Made by a program: the position numbers and the translations under genes. The notes below the pieces were generated by a model. That model was given only the letters and a program-made list of their open reading frames with translations, made no database searches and was not told where the DNA came from. DNA of 64,000 nucleotides from Sporosarcina sp. P2 (GTDB lineage: Bacteria > Bacillota > Bacilli > Bacillales_A > Planococcaceae), in assembly GCF_002743255.1 (NCBI RefSeq), contig NZ_PDYY01000011.1:62001-126000 (forward strand). The letters run 5' to 3'. How positions within the stretch are numbered: the first letter of the stretch is position 1; each line of letters opens with the position of its first letter. Below are positions 55,995 to 64,000 of this stretch, piece by piece.

Positions 55995-56510
55995 ATGGCT
56001 AAAATTGCAACAGTACTTGGAGATATGTTCGAGGACTCGGAATACTTGAAACCAGCTGCTGCTTATAAAGAAGCTGGACATGAAGTAGAAGTGATCGGTG
56101 CGGAAGCAGGATCAGAAGTAACGGGTATGAAAGAAAATACTAAAGTGAAAATTGATAGAGCAATTGCTGACGTCAAATCGTCAGATTATGACGCATTGTT
56201 TATTCCAGGTGGATTTTCACCGGATATTTTACGTGCAGATGATCGTTTCGTAAAGTTTGTCAAAGAATTTATGGATGCAAAAAAACCTGTATTTGCAATT
56301 TGTCATGGTCCACAATTGCTCATAACAGCAAAATCACTTGAAGGACGCGATGCAACGGGATATACGTCCATTCGCGTAGACATGGAGTATGCGGGTGCAA
56401 AATACGCTGACAAAGAAGTCGTAGTCTGTCAGAATCAACTTGTAACAAGCCGTACACCTGATGATATTCCAGCCTTTAATCGTGAATCATTAAAACTACT
56501 AGAAGAATAA
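55995..56510 (+). CDS. DJ-1/PfpI-family protein (YfkM/YraA-like)
   Basis: 171 aa from ATG 55995 with AAGGAGTGG upstream. Nucleophile elbow AICHGPQLL (cysteine near residue 103) and the glutamate in GDMFEDSEY match PfpI/YhbO-type proteins, reported as stress proteins with protease or deglycase-like activity. Monocistronic. Confidence 0.9.
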   Translation: MAKIATVLGDMFEDSEYLKPAAAYKEAGHEVEVIGAEAGSEVTGMKENTKVKIDRAIADVKSSDYDALFIPGGFSPDILRADDRFVKFVKEFMDAKKPVFAICHGPQLLITAKSLEGRDATGYTSIRVDMEYAGAKYADKEVVVCQNQLVTSRTPDDIPAFNRESLKLLEE

Positions 56511-56518
56511 AAAATTTG

Positions 56519-56553
56519 AACGTCAGGGTGTAAAAGCCTTGACGTTTTTTTGT
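56519..56553 (+). terminator. Terminator of the PfpI-type gene
   Basis: 10-bp stem AACGTCAGGG / CCTTGACGTT with one wobble (56519-56528, 56537-56546), then TTTTTTTG. Confidence 0.92.
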
Positions 56554-56610
56554 TTCTTGCACATTAAACTACTGCTTACAACATACGATAATAGTACATG
56601 TTAACAAACA

Positions 56611-56662
56611 TTGAAAAAGATTCTCAATTGTACTTGAAAAAGGTTCTCAATGAGAGTATGAT
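56611..56662 (+). promoter_or_regulatory. Promoter with tandem Fur-like boxes
   Basis: Two nearly identical 17-mers, TTGAAAAAGATTCTCAA (56611-56627) and TTGAAAAAGGTTCTCAA (56634-56650), each fit the Fur pattern TGATAATnATTATCA at 10-11 of 14 positions. The second overlaps a sigma-A promoter: -35 TTGAAA (56634-56639), 17-bp spacer, -10 TATGAT (56657-56662). A repressor bound there would block transcription of the small gene that follows. Confidence 0.55.
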
Positions 56663-56724
56663 AAAAGCAACGAATAAATCAGAGAGACGATCGCGTCTTA
56701 CAAATGAAAGGTCGGGGGTCTAAC

Positions 56725-56907
56725 ATGTATAAGATTGTTGCGTTGGCGGTATTAGCAGGAATTGTATTAGGTGCAGCAACTGGATTTTCCTTTGGAAGTA
56801 AAGAACTGGCGGGTATGTTCGCTGGAATGGCGGCGCTTACGTTTATCGCAGCACCGGCAGCGGTCGTCTATGCGAGTGAAAAGAAAAAATGGCATCAAGC
56901 TCATTAA
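56725..56907 (+). CDS. Small glycine/alanine-rich membrane protein, probably iron-regulated
   Basis: 60 aa from ATG 56725 with GGGGGTC upstream; a start seven codons earlier lies before that site. Two hydrophobic segments (about 4-22 and 30-50) separated by SFGSKELAG, with a basic tail KKKWHQAH. Unknown family. The tandem Fur-like boxes in its promoter suggest a link to iron limitation. Confidence 0.72.
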   Translation: MYKIVALAVLAGIVLGAATGFSFGSKELAGMFAGMAALTFIAAPAAVVYASEKKKWHQAH

Positions 56908-56912
56908 TAAAG

Positions 56913-56943
56913 AAAAGCATCCAATATAATTGGATGCTTTTTT
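56913..56943 (+). terminator. Terminator of the small membrane protein gene
   Basis: Perfect 13-bp stem AAAAGCATCCAAT / ATTGGATGCTTTT (56913-56925, 56929-56941), then T-run. Confidence 0.95.
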
Positions 56944-56987
56944 GTATAGATTCAATCGGTCGTGTCTTGCTATAAATGAATTAAAAT

Positions 56988-57024
56988 AACTCGAACTGTC
57001 ATAGTTAAATTGACTGTTCGAGTT
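56988..57024 (-). terminator. Terminator of metI
   Basis: Stem AACTCGAAC / GTTCGAGTT (56988-56996, 57016-57024), extended inside by TGTCA / TGAC; the minus-strand reading continues TTATTTTAATT. Confidence 0.8.
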
Positions 57025-57037
57025 GTATTGTTTACTA

Positions 57038-58168
57038 TTATTGAACTTTTACTCCTTCTACTATCTCTTTTGCAGCATAAAGGGCTTGTTTTACATCCGC
57101 AATCAAATCTTCTACATCTTCTACTCCCACTGAGAAACGGAGCAAACGGTCGTCTACTCCACGACGATTACGTTCTTCTAATGGGATATCCATATGCGTC
57201 TGTGTAGTCGGATACGTAATGAAGCTTTCCACACCGCCCAAACTCTCGGCGAATGAAATTAAGTTCATATTTTCAAGGAATGGCCCGACCCACTCACTAT
57301 TTTGTACTCGGAATGATAACATACCACCGATTCCAGCGTAGAGCACGTCGGCAATAAGAGGTTCTTGTTCTAAATAAGAGACCATCATTTTCGCATTTGC
57401 ATCATGCTGTTTCATGCGTAAATGCAAAGTTTTTAGACCGCGTACGACAAGCCATGAATCAAGAGGAGACAATGTAGCTCCAATCGCATTATGATTGGTA
57501 AATAGACGTTCGCATAAATCCTCACCTTTTGCCACGACTAGACCTGCAAGCACATCATTATGTCCACCGATATATTTCGTTGCGCTATGAATGACAATAT
57601 CTGCGCCTTCCTCAATTGGCCGCTGGAAATAAGGTGTTAAAAACGTATTGTCGACAATTAGCAATAAATCATGTTTTTTAGCCAATTCCGCATACGTACT
57701 GATGGCTATGTTTTGCATTAATGGATTTGTAGGCGTTTCCAAGAAGATCGCTTTTGTACGATCAGTAATCGCTTGCTCGACTTCTGAAACATCATCGAAC
57801 GATAAGTAACGCGTCTTAATATTATACGTCTCTTCATATTGATTAAACAGGCGATAGGTACCGCCATATAAGTCTTCAGGCGCCAATAGTTCCGAACCTG
57901 TTTTAAATAAAGATAAAATAAGTTGAATGGCTGCCATTCCAGAACTACATGCAAATCCTTGGTCACCTGATTCTAGGTTTGCAATTCCATCCTCTAGGAT
58001 AGAACGCGTAGGGTTTTTTGTTCGTGTGTAATCATATCCCGTGGACTTGCCTAGACCTTCATGGTGGTACGCTGTAGACAAGTATATCGGTGTATTGACT
58101 GCTCCGGTTTTCTCATCACTGTGGTTTCCAAGTTGTACTAATCTAGTTTCTAATCCGTTGTTTGTCAT
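57038..58168 (-). CDS. metI: Cystathionine gamma-synthase / O-acetylhomoserine thiolyase MetI
   Basis: 376 aa PLP enzyme of the Cys/Met metabolism family. The Schiff-base lysine lies in VIHSATKYIGGH; YDYTRTKNPTRSILED, ETPTNPLMQ and SLGGVESFITYPTTQTHMD are conserved. It makes cystathionine (or homocysteine directly) from an acylhomoserine. The close likeness to B. subtilis MetI and a SAM-I riboswitch in its leader support methionine biosynthesis over degradation. B. subtilis has metIC; here no metC follows. Confidence 0.93.
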   Translation of the reverse strand: MTNNGLETRLVQLGNHSDEKTGAVNTPIYLSTAYHHEGLGKSTGYDYTRTKNPTRSILEDGIANLESGDQGFACSSGMAAIQLILSLFKTGSELLAPEDLYGGTYRLFNQYEETYNIKTRYLSFDDVSEVEQAITDRTKAIFLETPTNPLMQNIAISTYAELAKKHDLLLIVDNTFLTPYFQRPIEEGADIVIHSATKYIGGHNDVLAGLVVAKGEDLCERLFTNHNAIGATLSPLDSWLVVRGLKTLHLRMKQHDANAKMMVSYLEQEPLIADVLYAGIGGMLSFRVQNSEWVGPFLENMNLISFAESLGGVESFITYPTTQTHMDIPLEERNRRGVDDRLLRFSVGVEDVEDLIADVKQALYAAKEIVEGVKVQ

Positions 58169-58189
58169 GAATATTCATCCCCCCCGGCA

Positions 58190-58350
58190 AAATAAAAAAG
58201 AACCTCTTCTTTTCGAATAGGCCCTCGAACATACAAGTGTATACAGTATTCTCATCTTCAAGGTGGTTGTCACCCTTGGAATTAGCACCGTGCCTGTGGC
58301 TGGTTGCTGAGACATCGCTGGGCCTATCCCTCCGTCTCTCTCGATAAGAA
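58190..58350 (-). promoter_or_regulatory. SAM-I (S-box) riboswitch of metI
   Basis: Read on the minus strand from 58348: CTTATCGAGAGAGACGGAGG, then the core AGCAACC, GGTGCTAATTCC and the closing GATGAG near 58250, the conserved S-box elements in order. The expression platform (58190-58245) has AAGAAGAGGTTCTTTTTT as intrinsic terminator. High SAM should terminate transcription before metI. Confidence 0.95.
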
Positions 58351-58507
58351 TATTCATAATATAGGAAAAACTGTTGACGAATTTATTCTATCATGCAGAT
58401 ATACTAGATGCAAGTTTCCTTTTAACATCAGTTATTGATTTTTTTGTTTCAGTAAAAGATTTGTTATACTGATAGATACTATTCATAATGGAAAGGAGAT
58501 TTTCATT

Positions 58508-58843
58508 TTGGCTTGGGGCTATGTCGCATTGGCGGCTGTTATAGAGATCTTCTGGGTAGTCGGTCTTCGTTATTCTGAAACTGTAATGCAATGGACCGGA
58601 ACGGTTATGGCGATTGTATTGAGTTTTTATTTCATTATAAAAGCATGTGAAAGATTACCTTCCGGCACGGTATACGCTGTTTTTACCGGCTCTGGTGCCG
58701 CTGCAATCCTTTTAGTGGATATATTCTTCTTTCAAGCAGGTTTTACGTGGGTTACGCCGACCTTCATCGGATTCATCGTCATTGGGGTAGTCGGCATTAA
58801 GCTGACAACAGATGAAAAAGCCGATGCAGAAGGAGGTGGCTGA
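58508..58843 (+). CDS. ykkC: SMR efflux subunit YkkC
   Basis: 111 aa from TTG behind GGAAAGGAG. Four helices with the SMR glutamate E13 in AAVIEIFWVVGLRYSE and PSGTVYAVFTGSGA. Length and sequence track B. subtilis YkkC, half of a heteromeric small multidrug resistance pump. Its gene is followed 2 bp later by its partner. In B. subtilis the pair is under a guanidine-I riboswitch; none is evident here upstream. Confidence 0.9.
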   Translation: MAWGYVALAAVIEIFWVVGLRYSETVMQWTGTVMAIVLSFYFIIKACERLPSGTVYAVFTGSGAAAILLVDIFFFQAGFTWVTPTFIGFIVIGVVGIKLTTDEKADAEGGG

Positions 58844-58845
58844 CA

Positions 58846-59160
58846 GTGGCTTGGGTATACTTAATGATTGCCAGTCTCGGTGAGATTTTCGGTGTGGTGA
58901 GTATTAATTATTATTTACAGAAGCGTTCAATTAAAAGACTGTTACTCATTGTGGGGATTTTTGGTTTTGGTTTTGTTTTCCTATCTCTTGCTATGCGCGA
59001 AATACAGATGAGTACAGCGTATGCGGTATGGACAGGGTTAGGAGCGGCAGGAGCCGTATTAATGGGGATTTTGATATTCAAAGAATCTGCTAGCATCAAA
59101 CGTCTCTTCTTTTTATCGCTCATCATTTTCGGTGCTGTAGGCTTGAAGTTGTTCGGATGA
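58846..59160 (+). CDS. ykkD: SMR efflux subunit YkkD
   Basis: 104 aa from GTG with GGAGGTG upstream. Four helices, glutamate in SLGEIFGVVSINYY and STAYAVWTGLGAAGAVLMGI. It pairs with YkkC as the oppositely inserted subunit. Confidence 0.9.
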   Translation: MAWVYLMIASLGEIFGVVSINYYLQKRSIKRLLLIVGIFGFGFVFLSLAMREIQMSTAYAVWTGLGAAGAVLMGILIFKESASIKRLFFLSLIIFGAVGLKLFG

Positions 59161-59176
59161 AAGGGGAGTGGCGTAA

Positions 59177-59689
59177 CTGATTTATTGGACAAATTTTGAT
59201 TTTAATGAATGGACTGTAACAATAGCCGCTACAAAACAGGGACTGTGCTATGCCGGACTAGCTGAAGATAGTGTAGAACGTATGAAGGACTGGTCGTACC
59301 GGTTTGATACAGTTGACTTAATAGAAGATGAAACAGAGCTCGGAGTCTATATAAGCAAGATGAAGGAGTACTTATCGGGTACAACGAAAGATTTTTCAGC
59401 GATTCCACTTGATTTAAAAGGAACATCGTTTCAACTGCAAGTATGGGAAGCACTACAACGAATACCGTATGGTGAAACTATGACATATTCAGAAGTTGCG
59501 GTACAGATTGGGAAATTGTCATCTGTTCGTGCTGTAGCATCTGCAATAGGTAAGAATCCTGTGATGGTTGTGGTGCCTTGTCACCGTGTTATTGCGAAAG
59601 ATGGCAGTTTGTCAGGCTATCGTGACGGGAGAAACCAAAAAGCGAAGCTGATTTTGCTTGAAAGTACTCACACGAAGATAAATGAATAA
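59177..59689 (+). CDS. ogt: Methylated-DNA-protein-cysteine methyltransferase, apparent CTG start
   Basis: 170 aa. The C-terminal domain has the active PCHRV (cysteine acceptor, near residue 134), with FQLQVWEALQRIPYGETMTY before it. The first ATG in frame (59282) would remove 35 residues of the conserved N-terminal domain. The frame is open back to CTG 59177, 8 nt after AAGGGGAG (59161-59168), and reads IYWTNFDFNEWTVTIAATKQ, which is typical for Ogt N-termini; a stop lies directly before the CTG. It removes alkyl groups from O6-guanine. Cotranscribed with ykkCD. Confidence 0.88.
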   Translation: MIYWTNFDFNEWTVTIAATKQGLCYAGLAEDSVERMKDWSYRFDTVDLIEDETELGVYISKMKEYLSGTTKDFSAIPLDLKGTSFQLQVWEALQRIPYGETMTYSEVAVQIGKLSSVRAVASAIGKNPVMVVVPCHRVIAKDGSLSGYRDGRNQKAKLILLESTHTKINE

Positions 59690-59696
59690 CAGTATG

Positions 59697-59724
59697 AAAA
59701 AAGAGCCATAAGGCTCTTTTTTAT
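59697..59724. terminator. Bidirectional terminator, ogt and lutP
   Basis: Perfect 11-bp stem AAAAAAGAGCC / GGCTCTTTTTT (59697-59707, 59712-59722) with an ATAA loop. Confidence 0.95.
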
Positions 59725-59733
59725 TGTTGCTAT

Positions 59734-61560
59734 TTATGATGGCTGTCGCAAGATATTTGCAGACAACTTACGTTTATCTGTGGACATCTTCATTATAAAA
59801 CCAACAACAATGATGATTGCAATGAGTAGCCAGATATTGAAAATTCCATGAATAATTGCCATTCCCAAGAAACCTGCAGTCAGCAGATAATAACTTAGAG
59901 GGAAGAGGACGCGTCGTATGAGTAGCCCTTCCTTGCCTATCAGACCAACTGTAGCCGAAGCAGCCACGACGTTATGCACACAAATCATGTTTCCGGCAGC
60001 GCCGCCGACTGCCTGCATCGCTACAACAATGCCTGCTTGAGCAGTATCAAGACCGATATTGCCTGCTGCGCCAAATTGGAACAGTGAAAACATCATGTTG
60101 CTAAAGGTGTTACTGCCGGCAATGAATGCGCCGAGCGCACCGACAATTGGTGCAACAATTGGCCAAAACTCTCCGCTTACGACGGAAACGCTTTCGGCTA
60201 AAATTAGCGGCATGTTTTCACCGACCAAAGATGCGCTATCTGCAGCCACTTTTCCGGCTGCCAATGAAGTATTCAAAAATATTTTAATCATTGGTACAGC
60301 AAATATTAATGCAACTCCTGCAGTAACAGCTGTGTGGAATGAATTCTTCCAAGCAAGTACGTACTCAGAAGGTTTCATACGATACAATAAATAACCGAAC
60401 AATGAAGCAACAATAAAGAAGAAACCGGGCAGGAATAATGGTGTAGTTGCCGTTGTGATACCCGAACCGAATATATTCTCAAATTTGAGTGTGACAGCGG
60501 AATGTTTAAGTAAAGCAGTGAAGGGTTCAAGCGTTCTTGAAAGTACAAGCAAACTTGCTAGCACTAAATATGGCATCCATGCCTTCAACATCGAAATTCT
60601 ACGGCTTTCATCCAGCGGTTTGGGCACTTCGTGATTCAGCTTGCCGAACCAATCTTCCTCCCACTGTGTGCGCGGTGGGAAATCGAAAGTATTTTCTACT
60701 TTCGGCATGAATAAACCTTTTCTAGCAGCGGGGATCACAATGATTAATGAAATGAGTGCACCTAGCAAGGAAGGGAATTCTGGACCTAATGTAATTCCGA
60801 TAATGAAGTAAGGAATAGTGAATGCTAGACCTGCAAACAACGCAAACTTCCACACTTTCATTCCTTCACGGAAGGACTTGGCAGGGCTGAAGAAGCGTGT
60901 CAGCAGGGCAGCCAGAAATAACGGAATCAAAGAACCAATTACTCCGTGAATTAGTACAGTATTCGTAGTAATTTGCAGTAGAAACTCTGGAAAACTCATG
61001 CCTACTTTTTTAAGTGCTGCCATCACAGCGGGCTGATCAGAAAGGCCTGTACTGACACCAATCTGAATAGGGGTTCCGATCGCTCCAAACGATACGGCTG
61101 TACTTTGAATTACTAATGACACCATAACAGCAGCAAGTGCAGGAAAACCGACTGCGACTAACAGGGGTGCCGCAACTGCAGCTGGTGTCCCAAATCCTGA
61201 TGCACCTTCGATGAAGGAACCAAATAAAAAGGCGATAATAATCGCTTGGATACGACGGTCTGGTGAAATGGAAGTGAAACCGCTACGAATTGTGTGGATT
61301 GCTCCGCTTTCTTTTATTGTATTGAGCAAGAGTACTGCGCCAAAGACAATGAATATAACCTCTAAAGCGGTAATTAATCCATTGAACGCAGCACCTGCCA
61401 CGATATTTGTCTTCGTTCCCCAAATGAATATAGCTATCAAAGCAGTAACGACGAGTGCAATAGGCATAGCCCTAATTGCGGGCCAATTCAATAAGACCAA
61501 AAATACGAAAATAGTAATAATGGGCAGTAAAGCAATAAGAGACAGTATAAGTAAATTCAA
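59734..61560 (-). CDS. lutP: L-lactate permease LutP (LctP family)
   Basis: 608 aa from TTG 61560, 7 nt after GGAGGT; an ATG seven codons earlier lacks a site. At least twelve helices; [20 protein letters not shown] and [14 protein letters not shown] are LctP family signatures, and [19 protein letters not shown] and [20 protein letters not shown] lie in the C-terminal half. A proton symporter for lactate or glycolate. Its promoter, LutR operator and cre lie between it and divergent lutR. Confidence 0.93.
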   Translation of the reverse strand: MNLLILSLIALLPIITIFVFLVLLNWPAIRAMPIALVVTALIAIFIWGTKTNIVAGAAFNGLITALEVIFIVFGAVLLLNTIKESGAIHTIRSGFTSISPDRRIQAIIIAFLFGSFIEGASGFGTPAAVAAPLLVAVGFPALAAVMVSLVIQSTAVSFGAIGTPIQIGVSTGLSDQPAVMAALKKVGMSFPEFLLQITTNTVLIHGVIGSLIPLFLAALLTRFFSPAKSFREGMKVWKFALFAGLAFTIPYFIIGITLGPEFPSLLGALISLIIVIPAARKGLFMPKVENTFDFPPRTQWEEDWFGKLNHEVPKPLDESRRISMLKAWMPYLVLASLLVLSRTLEPFTALLKHSAVTLKFENIFGSGITTATTPLFLPGFFFIVASLFGYLLYRMKPSEYVLAWKNSFHTAVTAGVALIFAVPMIKIFLNTSLAAGKVAADSASLVGENMPLILAESVSVVSGEFWPIVAPIVGALGAFIAGSNTFSNMMFSLFQFGAAGNIGLDTAQAGIVVAMQAVGGAAGNMICVHNVVAASATVGLIGKEGLLIRRVLFPLSYYLLTAGFLGMAIIHGIFNIWLLIAIIIVVGFIMKMSTDKRKLSANILRQPS

Positions 61561-61585
61561 ATAAATAACCTCCAGTATCATTTTT

Positions 61586-61599
61586 TGGAAACGTTTTCA
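61586..61599 (-). promoter_or_regulatory. cre site in the lutP leader
   Basis: TGGAAACGTTTTCA fits the CcpA consensus TGWAANCGNTNWCA at 13 of 14 positions. It lies 26 bp before the lutP start, downstream of the promoter, so CcpA would act as a roadblock under glucose. Confidence 0.75.
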
Positions 61600-61610
61600 T
61601 TTAACTACTA

Positions 61611-61639
61611 GTCATTAGGTCATCTGATGACCTAATGAC
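61611..61639. promoter_or_regulatory. LutR operator at lutP
   Basis: Perfect 13-bp palindrome GTCATTAGGTCAT / ATGACCTAATGAC (61611-61623, 61627-61639) around CTG. The core GTCATCTGATGAC recurs before lutA. It lies immediately downstream of the lutP -10, ideal for repression. Confidence 0.85.
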
Positions 61640-61650
61640 TTCTTTTTCTG

Positions 61651-61679
61651 ATTATATAGACTGGCAAATTAAAAGACAA
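61651..61679 (-). promoter_or_regulatory. Sigma-A promoter of lutP
   Basis: Read on the minus strand: -35 TTGTCT (61679-61674), 17-bp spacer, -10 TATAAT (61656-61651). Confidence 0.8.
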
Positions 61680-61778
61680 GAAGAATTTTGTGTTTTCTGA
61701 TAGTGAATAACTTATTCGAATTTAGCACAGGGTGTATTTTTGGATTATAATGAATACAGCAGACAGGAGTGAAAGATC

Positions 61779-62501
61779 ATGAACTATAAGCAAATCAAGC
61801 CTAAGAAAATATATGAGGAAGTAGCAGATGCTTTACTGGAAATGATTCGGAGCGGCGAGCTTAATCCGGGAGATAAACTGGATTCCGTCCAGCAATTGGC
61901 AGAAAGCTTCAGTGTCGGAAGATCAGCCATTCGGGAAGCATTGACATCATTGCGTGCATTGGGGCTCATTGAAATGCGGCAAGGTGAAGGGACGTACGTC
62001 AATGAATTTTCATCTGAAGACTTGGCATTTCCATTGCAAAGCGCTATTTTGATGAATCAGCAAGACGTCGATCATTTACTAGGCGTGCGGAAAATACTAG
62101 AGGTAGGAGCAGTTACCAACGCGGCGCTAAATCGATCAGATGAAGACTTGGCGAAAATGGAAAAGGCTTTGCGCAGTATGAAAGAACATGCAGGTGATAT
62201 TCTTCTTGGAGAAAAAGCGGATCTTGACTTCCACTTTGCGATTGCAGAAGCTACGGGCAACACGTTGCTCGTTACACTAATGAACCACGTGGCAAGCCTC
62301 ATAGGAGAATCCATGAGGGAAACTCGGAGAATCTGCTTGTATACGGAGACAGCGACTGTTGATCGATTATATGAAGAGCATGAAGCGATTTTTCTAGCGA
62401 TTAAAAAACAGCAGCCGGATCTCGCAGCAATTCATATGCAAGGACATTTGGTCAACGTAGAAAATGTATTGTCTAATTATTTGAAGTCAATCAAAATATG
62501 A
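61779..62501 (+). CDS. lutR: GntR/FadR-type repressor LutR
   Basis: 240 aa. N-terminal winged helix (QLAESFSVGRSAIREALTSL, about 47-66) and a C-terminal FCD ligand domain with metal-site residues in LDFHFAIAEATGN. Length and context match LutR of B. subtilis, which represses lactate-use genes and is released by lactate. AGGAGTG precedes the ATG; a -10 TATAAT lies at 61746-61751. Confidence 0.92.
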   Translation: MNYKQIKPKKIYEEVADALLEMIRSGELNPGDKLDSVQQLAESFSVGRSAIREALTSLRALGLIEMRQGEGTYVNEFSSEDLAFPLQSAILMNQQDVDHLLGVRKILEVGAVTNAALNRSDEDLAKMEKALRSMKEHAGDILLGEKADLDFHFAIAEATGNTLLVTLMNHVASLIGESMRETRRICLYTETATVDRLYEEHEAIFLAIKKQQPDLAAIHMQGHLVNVENVLSNYLKSIKI

Positions 62502-62531
62502 AATCACCCGTCTTGTTACGGGTGATTTTTA
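62501..62531 (+). terminator. Terminator of lutR
   Basis: Perfect 11-bp stem AAATCACCCGT / ACGGGTGATTT (62501-62511, 62518-62528), T-run; it begins at the stop codon. Confidence 0.93.
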
Positions 62532-62595
62532 AATTATTTGTCATAAATATCTGTTAAATCAATAAGCTTTATAGTATGCTAGGAAATAACTTAGA

Positions 62596-62608
62596 GTCAT
62601 CTGATGAC
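62596..62608 (+). promoter_or_regulatory. LutR operator at lutA
   Basis: GTCATCTGATGAC, identical to the core of the lutP operator (61619-61631), 42-54 bp before the lutA start. Confidence 0.8.
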
Positions 62609-62649
62609 CTGTTGACCTTATGAAATCTATCTTGAAGAGGTGAATGACT

Positions 62650-63369
62650 ATGAAAGTTAGCTTGTTTATCACATGCCTAGTGGACATGTTCTATGCAGAC
62701 GCTGGTAAAGATATGGTGGAAGTGCTCGAAAGACAAGGCTGTGAATTGTCGTTTCCAAAAGGACAAGTATGTTGCGGACAACCTGCTTATAACAGTGGCT
62801 ATGTAGAAAATTCAAAATCAGCGATGAAAAATATGATTAAGACATTTGAAAATGCAGAGTATGTAGTTACTCCATCCGGATCTTGTGCCACGATGTTTAA
62901 ACTATATCCTGACGTATTCAAAGATGATCTGAATTGGTTACCGAGGGCTCAAGAGTTGGCTGATAAAACGTATGAGTTCACACAATTTCTCGTGAATGTG
63001 CTGCAAGTAGAAAATGTAGGAGCGAAATTGACAGGAAAAGCGACGTATCATCCGTCTTGTCATATGACGAGATTACTAGGCGCTAGCGAAGAACCGAAAA
63101 AGTTATTGAATCAAGTGGAAGGACTCGAAATGATCCCTTTACCCAATGCTCATAATTGCTGCGGCTTTGGCGGTACATTCTCCGTAAAGATGGGGGATAT
63201 CTCTGAACAGATGGTAGATGAGAAGGTCAATAGTGCCATAGTGACTGAAGCAGATTATTTAATCGGGGCGGACTGTGGTTGTCTGATGAATATTGGAGGA
63301 CGTGCAGAACGAGTGGGTAAACCAATCCGTGTCATGCACATCGCGCAAGTGTTAAATAGTAATGAGTAA
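62650..63369 (+). CDS. lutA: Lactate utilisation iron-sulfur protein LutA
   Basis: 239 aa from ATG 62650 with AAGAGGTGA upstream; the ATG two codons earlier is too close to the site. Two cysteine-rich CCG domains: [13 protein letters not shown] and SGSCATMF, then HPSCHM and [13 protein letters not shown], with [12 protein letters not shown]. With LutB and LutC it forms the L-lactate oxidation complex. Confidence 0.93.
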   Translation: MKVSLFITCLVDMFYADAGKDMVEVLERQGCELSFPKGQVCCGQPAYNSGYVENSKSAMKNMIKTFENAEYVVTPSGSCATMFKLYPDVFKDDLNWLPRAQELADKTYEFTQFLVNVLQVENVGAKLTGKATYHPSCHMTRLLGASEEPKKLLNQVEGLEMIPLPNAHNCCGFGGTFSVKMGDISEQMVDEKVNSAIVTEADYLIGADCGCLMNIGGRAERVGKPIRVMHIAQVLNSNE

Positions 63370-63389
63370 ATAAAAGTGAGGTGATAGTA

Positions 63390-64000
63390 ATGGCTATGAA
63401 ATTCAGCAAGAAAAACTTTACCGATCGAACAAAGGAAAATATTTCAGACGATTTTATGAGACAAGCAGTGGCCAGTGCTCAGGAGCGTTTGCATGGTAGA
63501 CGACTAGACGCTGCAGAGGAGCTGGGTAGTTGGGAAGAATGGCGTTCACATGGAGAAGAAATTCGTCAGCATGTCCTTGAAAACCTGGACTTCTATTTAC
63601 ATCAGCTAAGTGAAAATGTAGCAGAACGTGGCGGTCACGTATTTTTTGCGAAGACTGCTGAAGAAGCGAGTGATTATGTCCGGGATGTCATTAAGAAAAA
63701 AGATGGTAAAAAAGTTGTGAAGTCTAAATCGATGGTAACGGAAGAAATTAATCTGAATGCTGTACTGGAAGAAGCCGGATGTGAAGTCATAGAGACAGAC
63801 CTAGGAGAGTATATCCTTCAAGTGGATGATCATGATCCGCCGTCTCATATCGTAGCACCTGCCCTTCATAAAAATAGGGAACAGATACGCGAAGTTTTTG
63901 AGAAAAAGTTGGATTATCATAAGACTTCTAAACCGGAAGAACTGGCTTTGCATGCACGCGAAAAGCTACGCCAGGAATTCTTGGATGCAGACATAGGTAT
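63390..64000 (+). CDS. lutB: Lactate utilisation protein LutB, 3' end outside window
   Basis: The first ~203 codons of an open frame that runs off the right edge. ATG 63390 follows GTGAGGTGAT, 20 bp after lutA. The start [20 protein letters not shown] and the LUD-domain stretch [13 protein letters not shown], then [17 protein letters not shown] and [17 protein letters not shown], identify LutB. Its ferredoxin-type cluster motifs would lie beyond the window; lutC is expected next. Confidence 0.92.
   Translation, partial: MAMKFSKKNFTDRTKENISDDFMRQAVASAQERLHGRRLDAAEELGSWEEWRSHGEEIRQHVLENLDFYLHQLSENVAERGGHVFFAKTAEEASDYVRDVIKKKDGKKVVKSKSMVTEEINLNAVLEEAGCEVIETDLGEYILQVDDHDPPSHIVAPALHKNREQIREVFEKKLDYHKTSKPEELALHAREKLRQEFLDADIG

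Noticed and set aside
58361..58507. Guanidine-I riboswitch before ykkCD
   Set aside because: Looked for its conserved ykkC elements and could not find them.

Overview
The window looks like a chromosomal segment of a low-GC, endospore-forming Gram-positive of the Bacillales, most like the Sporosarcina/Planococcaceae group. This rests on a gerA-type germination operon, Bce-type peptide-resistance and YqhH/YqhG, LutR/LutP/LutA/LutB, YkkCD, MetI and YtvA homologues, strong AGGAGG-type ribosome sites, many TTG/GTG starts and many Rho-independent terminators. The genus is an inference. There is no rRNA, tRNA, CRISPR array or phage block; mobile DNA is limited to a decayed IS110-family element.

Layout. 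1-2.3 kb: end of a SNF2 helicase gene and yqhG. 2.3-6.7 kb: an aa3 cytochrome c oxidase operon (II-I-III, minus strand) divergent from a lipoprotein dihaem cytochrome of the thiosulfate dehydrogenase (TsdA) type, together a candidate thiosulfate-to-oxygen electron chain. 6.9-7.8 kb: IS110 relic. 7.9-12.4 kb: complete BceRS-BceAB antimicrobial-peptide sensing and resistance module. 12.4-14.9 kb: TetR, BltD-like polyamine acetyltransferase and MATE pump cassette. 16-18.6 kb: two-subunit GMC flavin dehydrogenase with a Tat-exported small subunit. 19-21.4 kb: acidic lipoprotein, flavin reductase, NCS1 permease. 21.7-22.1 kb: pseudogene of a catalase-like gene whose intact paralogue lies at 28.4-29.3 kb.

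22.5-28.2 kb is the most novel block: a secreted glycosidase-like protein divergent from a four-gene operon encoding a membrane-anchored extracellular protein, a degenerate-GGDEF plus pseudo-receiver protein, a membrane HEAT-repeat protein and a processive family 2 glycosyltransferase. It reads as a c-di-GMP-gated exopolysaccharide synthase with an unusual subunit set.

29.3-36.5 kb: YusW-like lipoprotein, DUF3899 protein and a complete oppABCDF oligopeptide importer. 36.5-48.7 kb: mostly single genes, including a LOV-STAS photoreceptor, DinB-family and pentapeptide-repeat proteins, MsrA, a Bmr/NorA-like pump, a rhodanese-ASCH fusion, a YczE-like membrane protein with a divergent LysR regulator, and TatA. 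Several small or broken genes lie at 42.5-43.7 kb. 48.8-52.4 kb: GerA/B/C germinant receptor operon. 52.5-57 kb: DUF3231 protein, HmoB, a structured intergenic element, a YfbR-like HD protein, a PfpI-family protein and a small membrane protein behind tandem Fur-like boxes. 57-59.7 kb: metI with a SAM-I riboswitch, the ykkCD pair, and ogt apparently starting at CTG. 59.7-64 kb: lactate utilisation locus (lutP, lutR, lutA, start of lutB) with matching LutR operators and a cre site.
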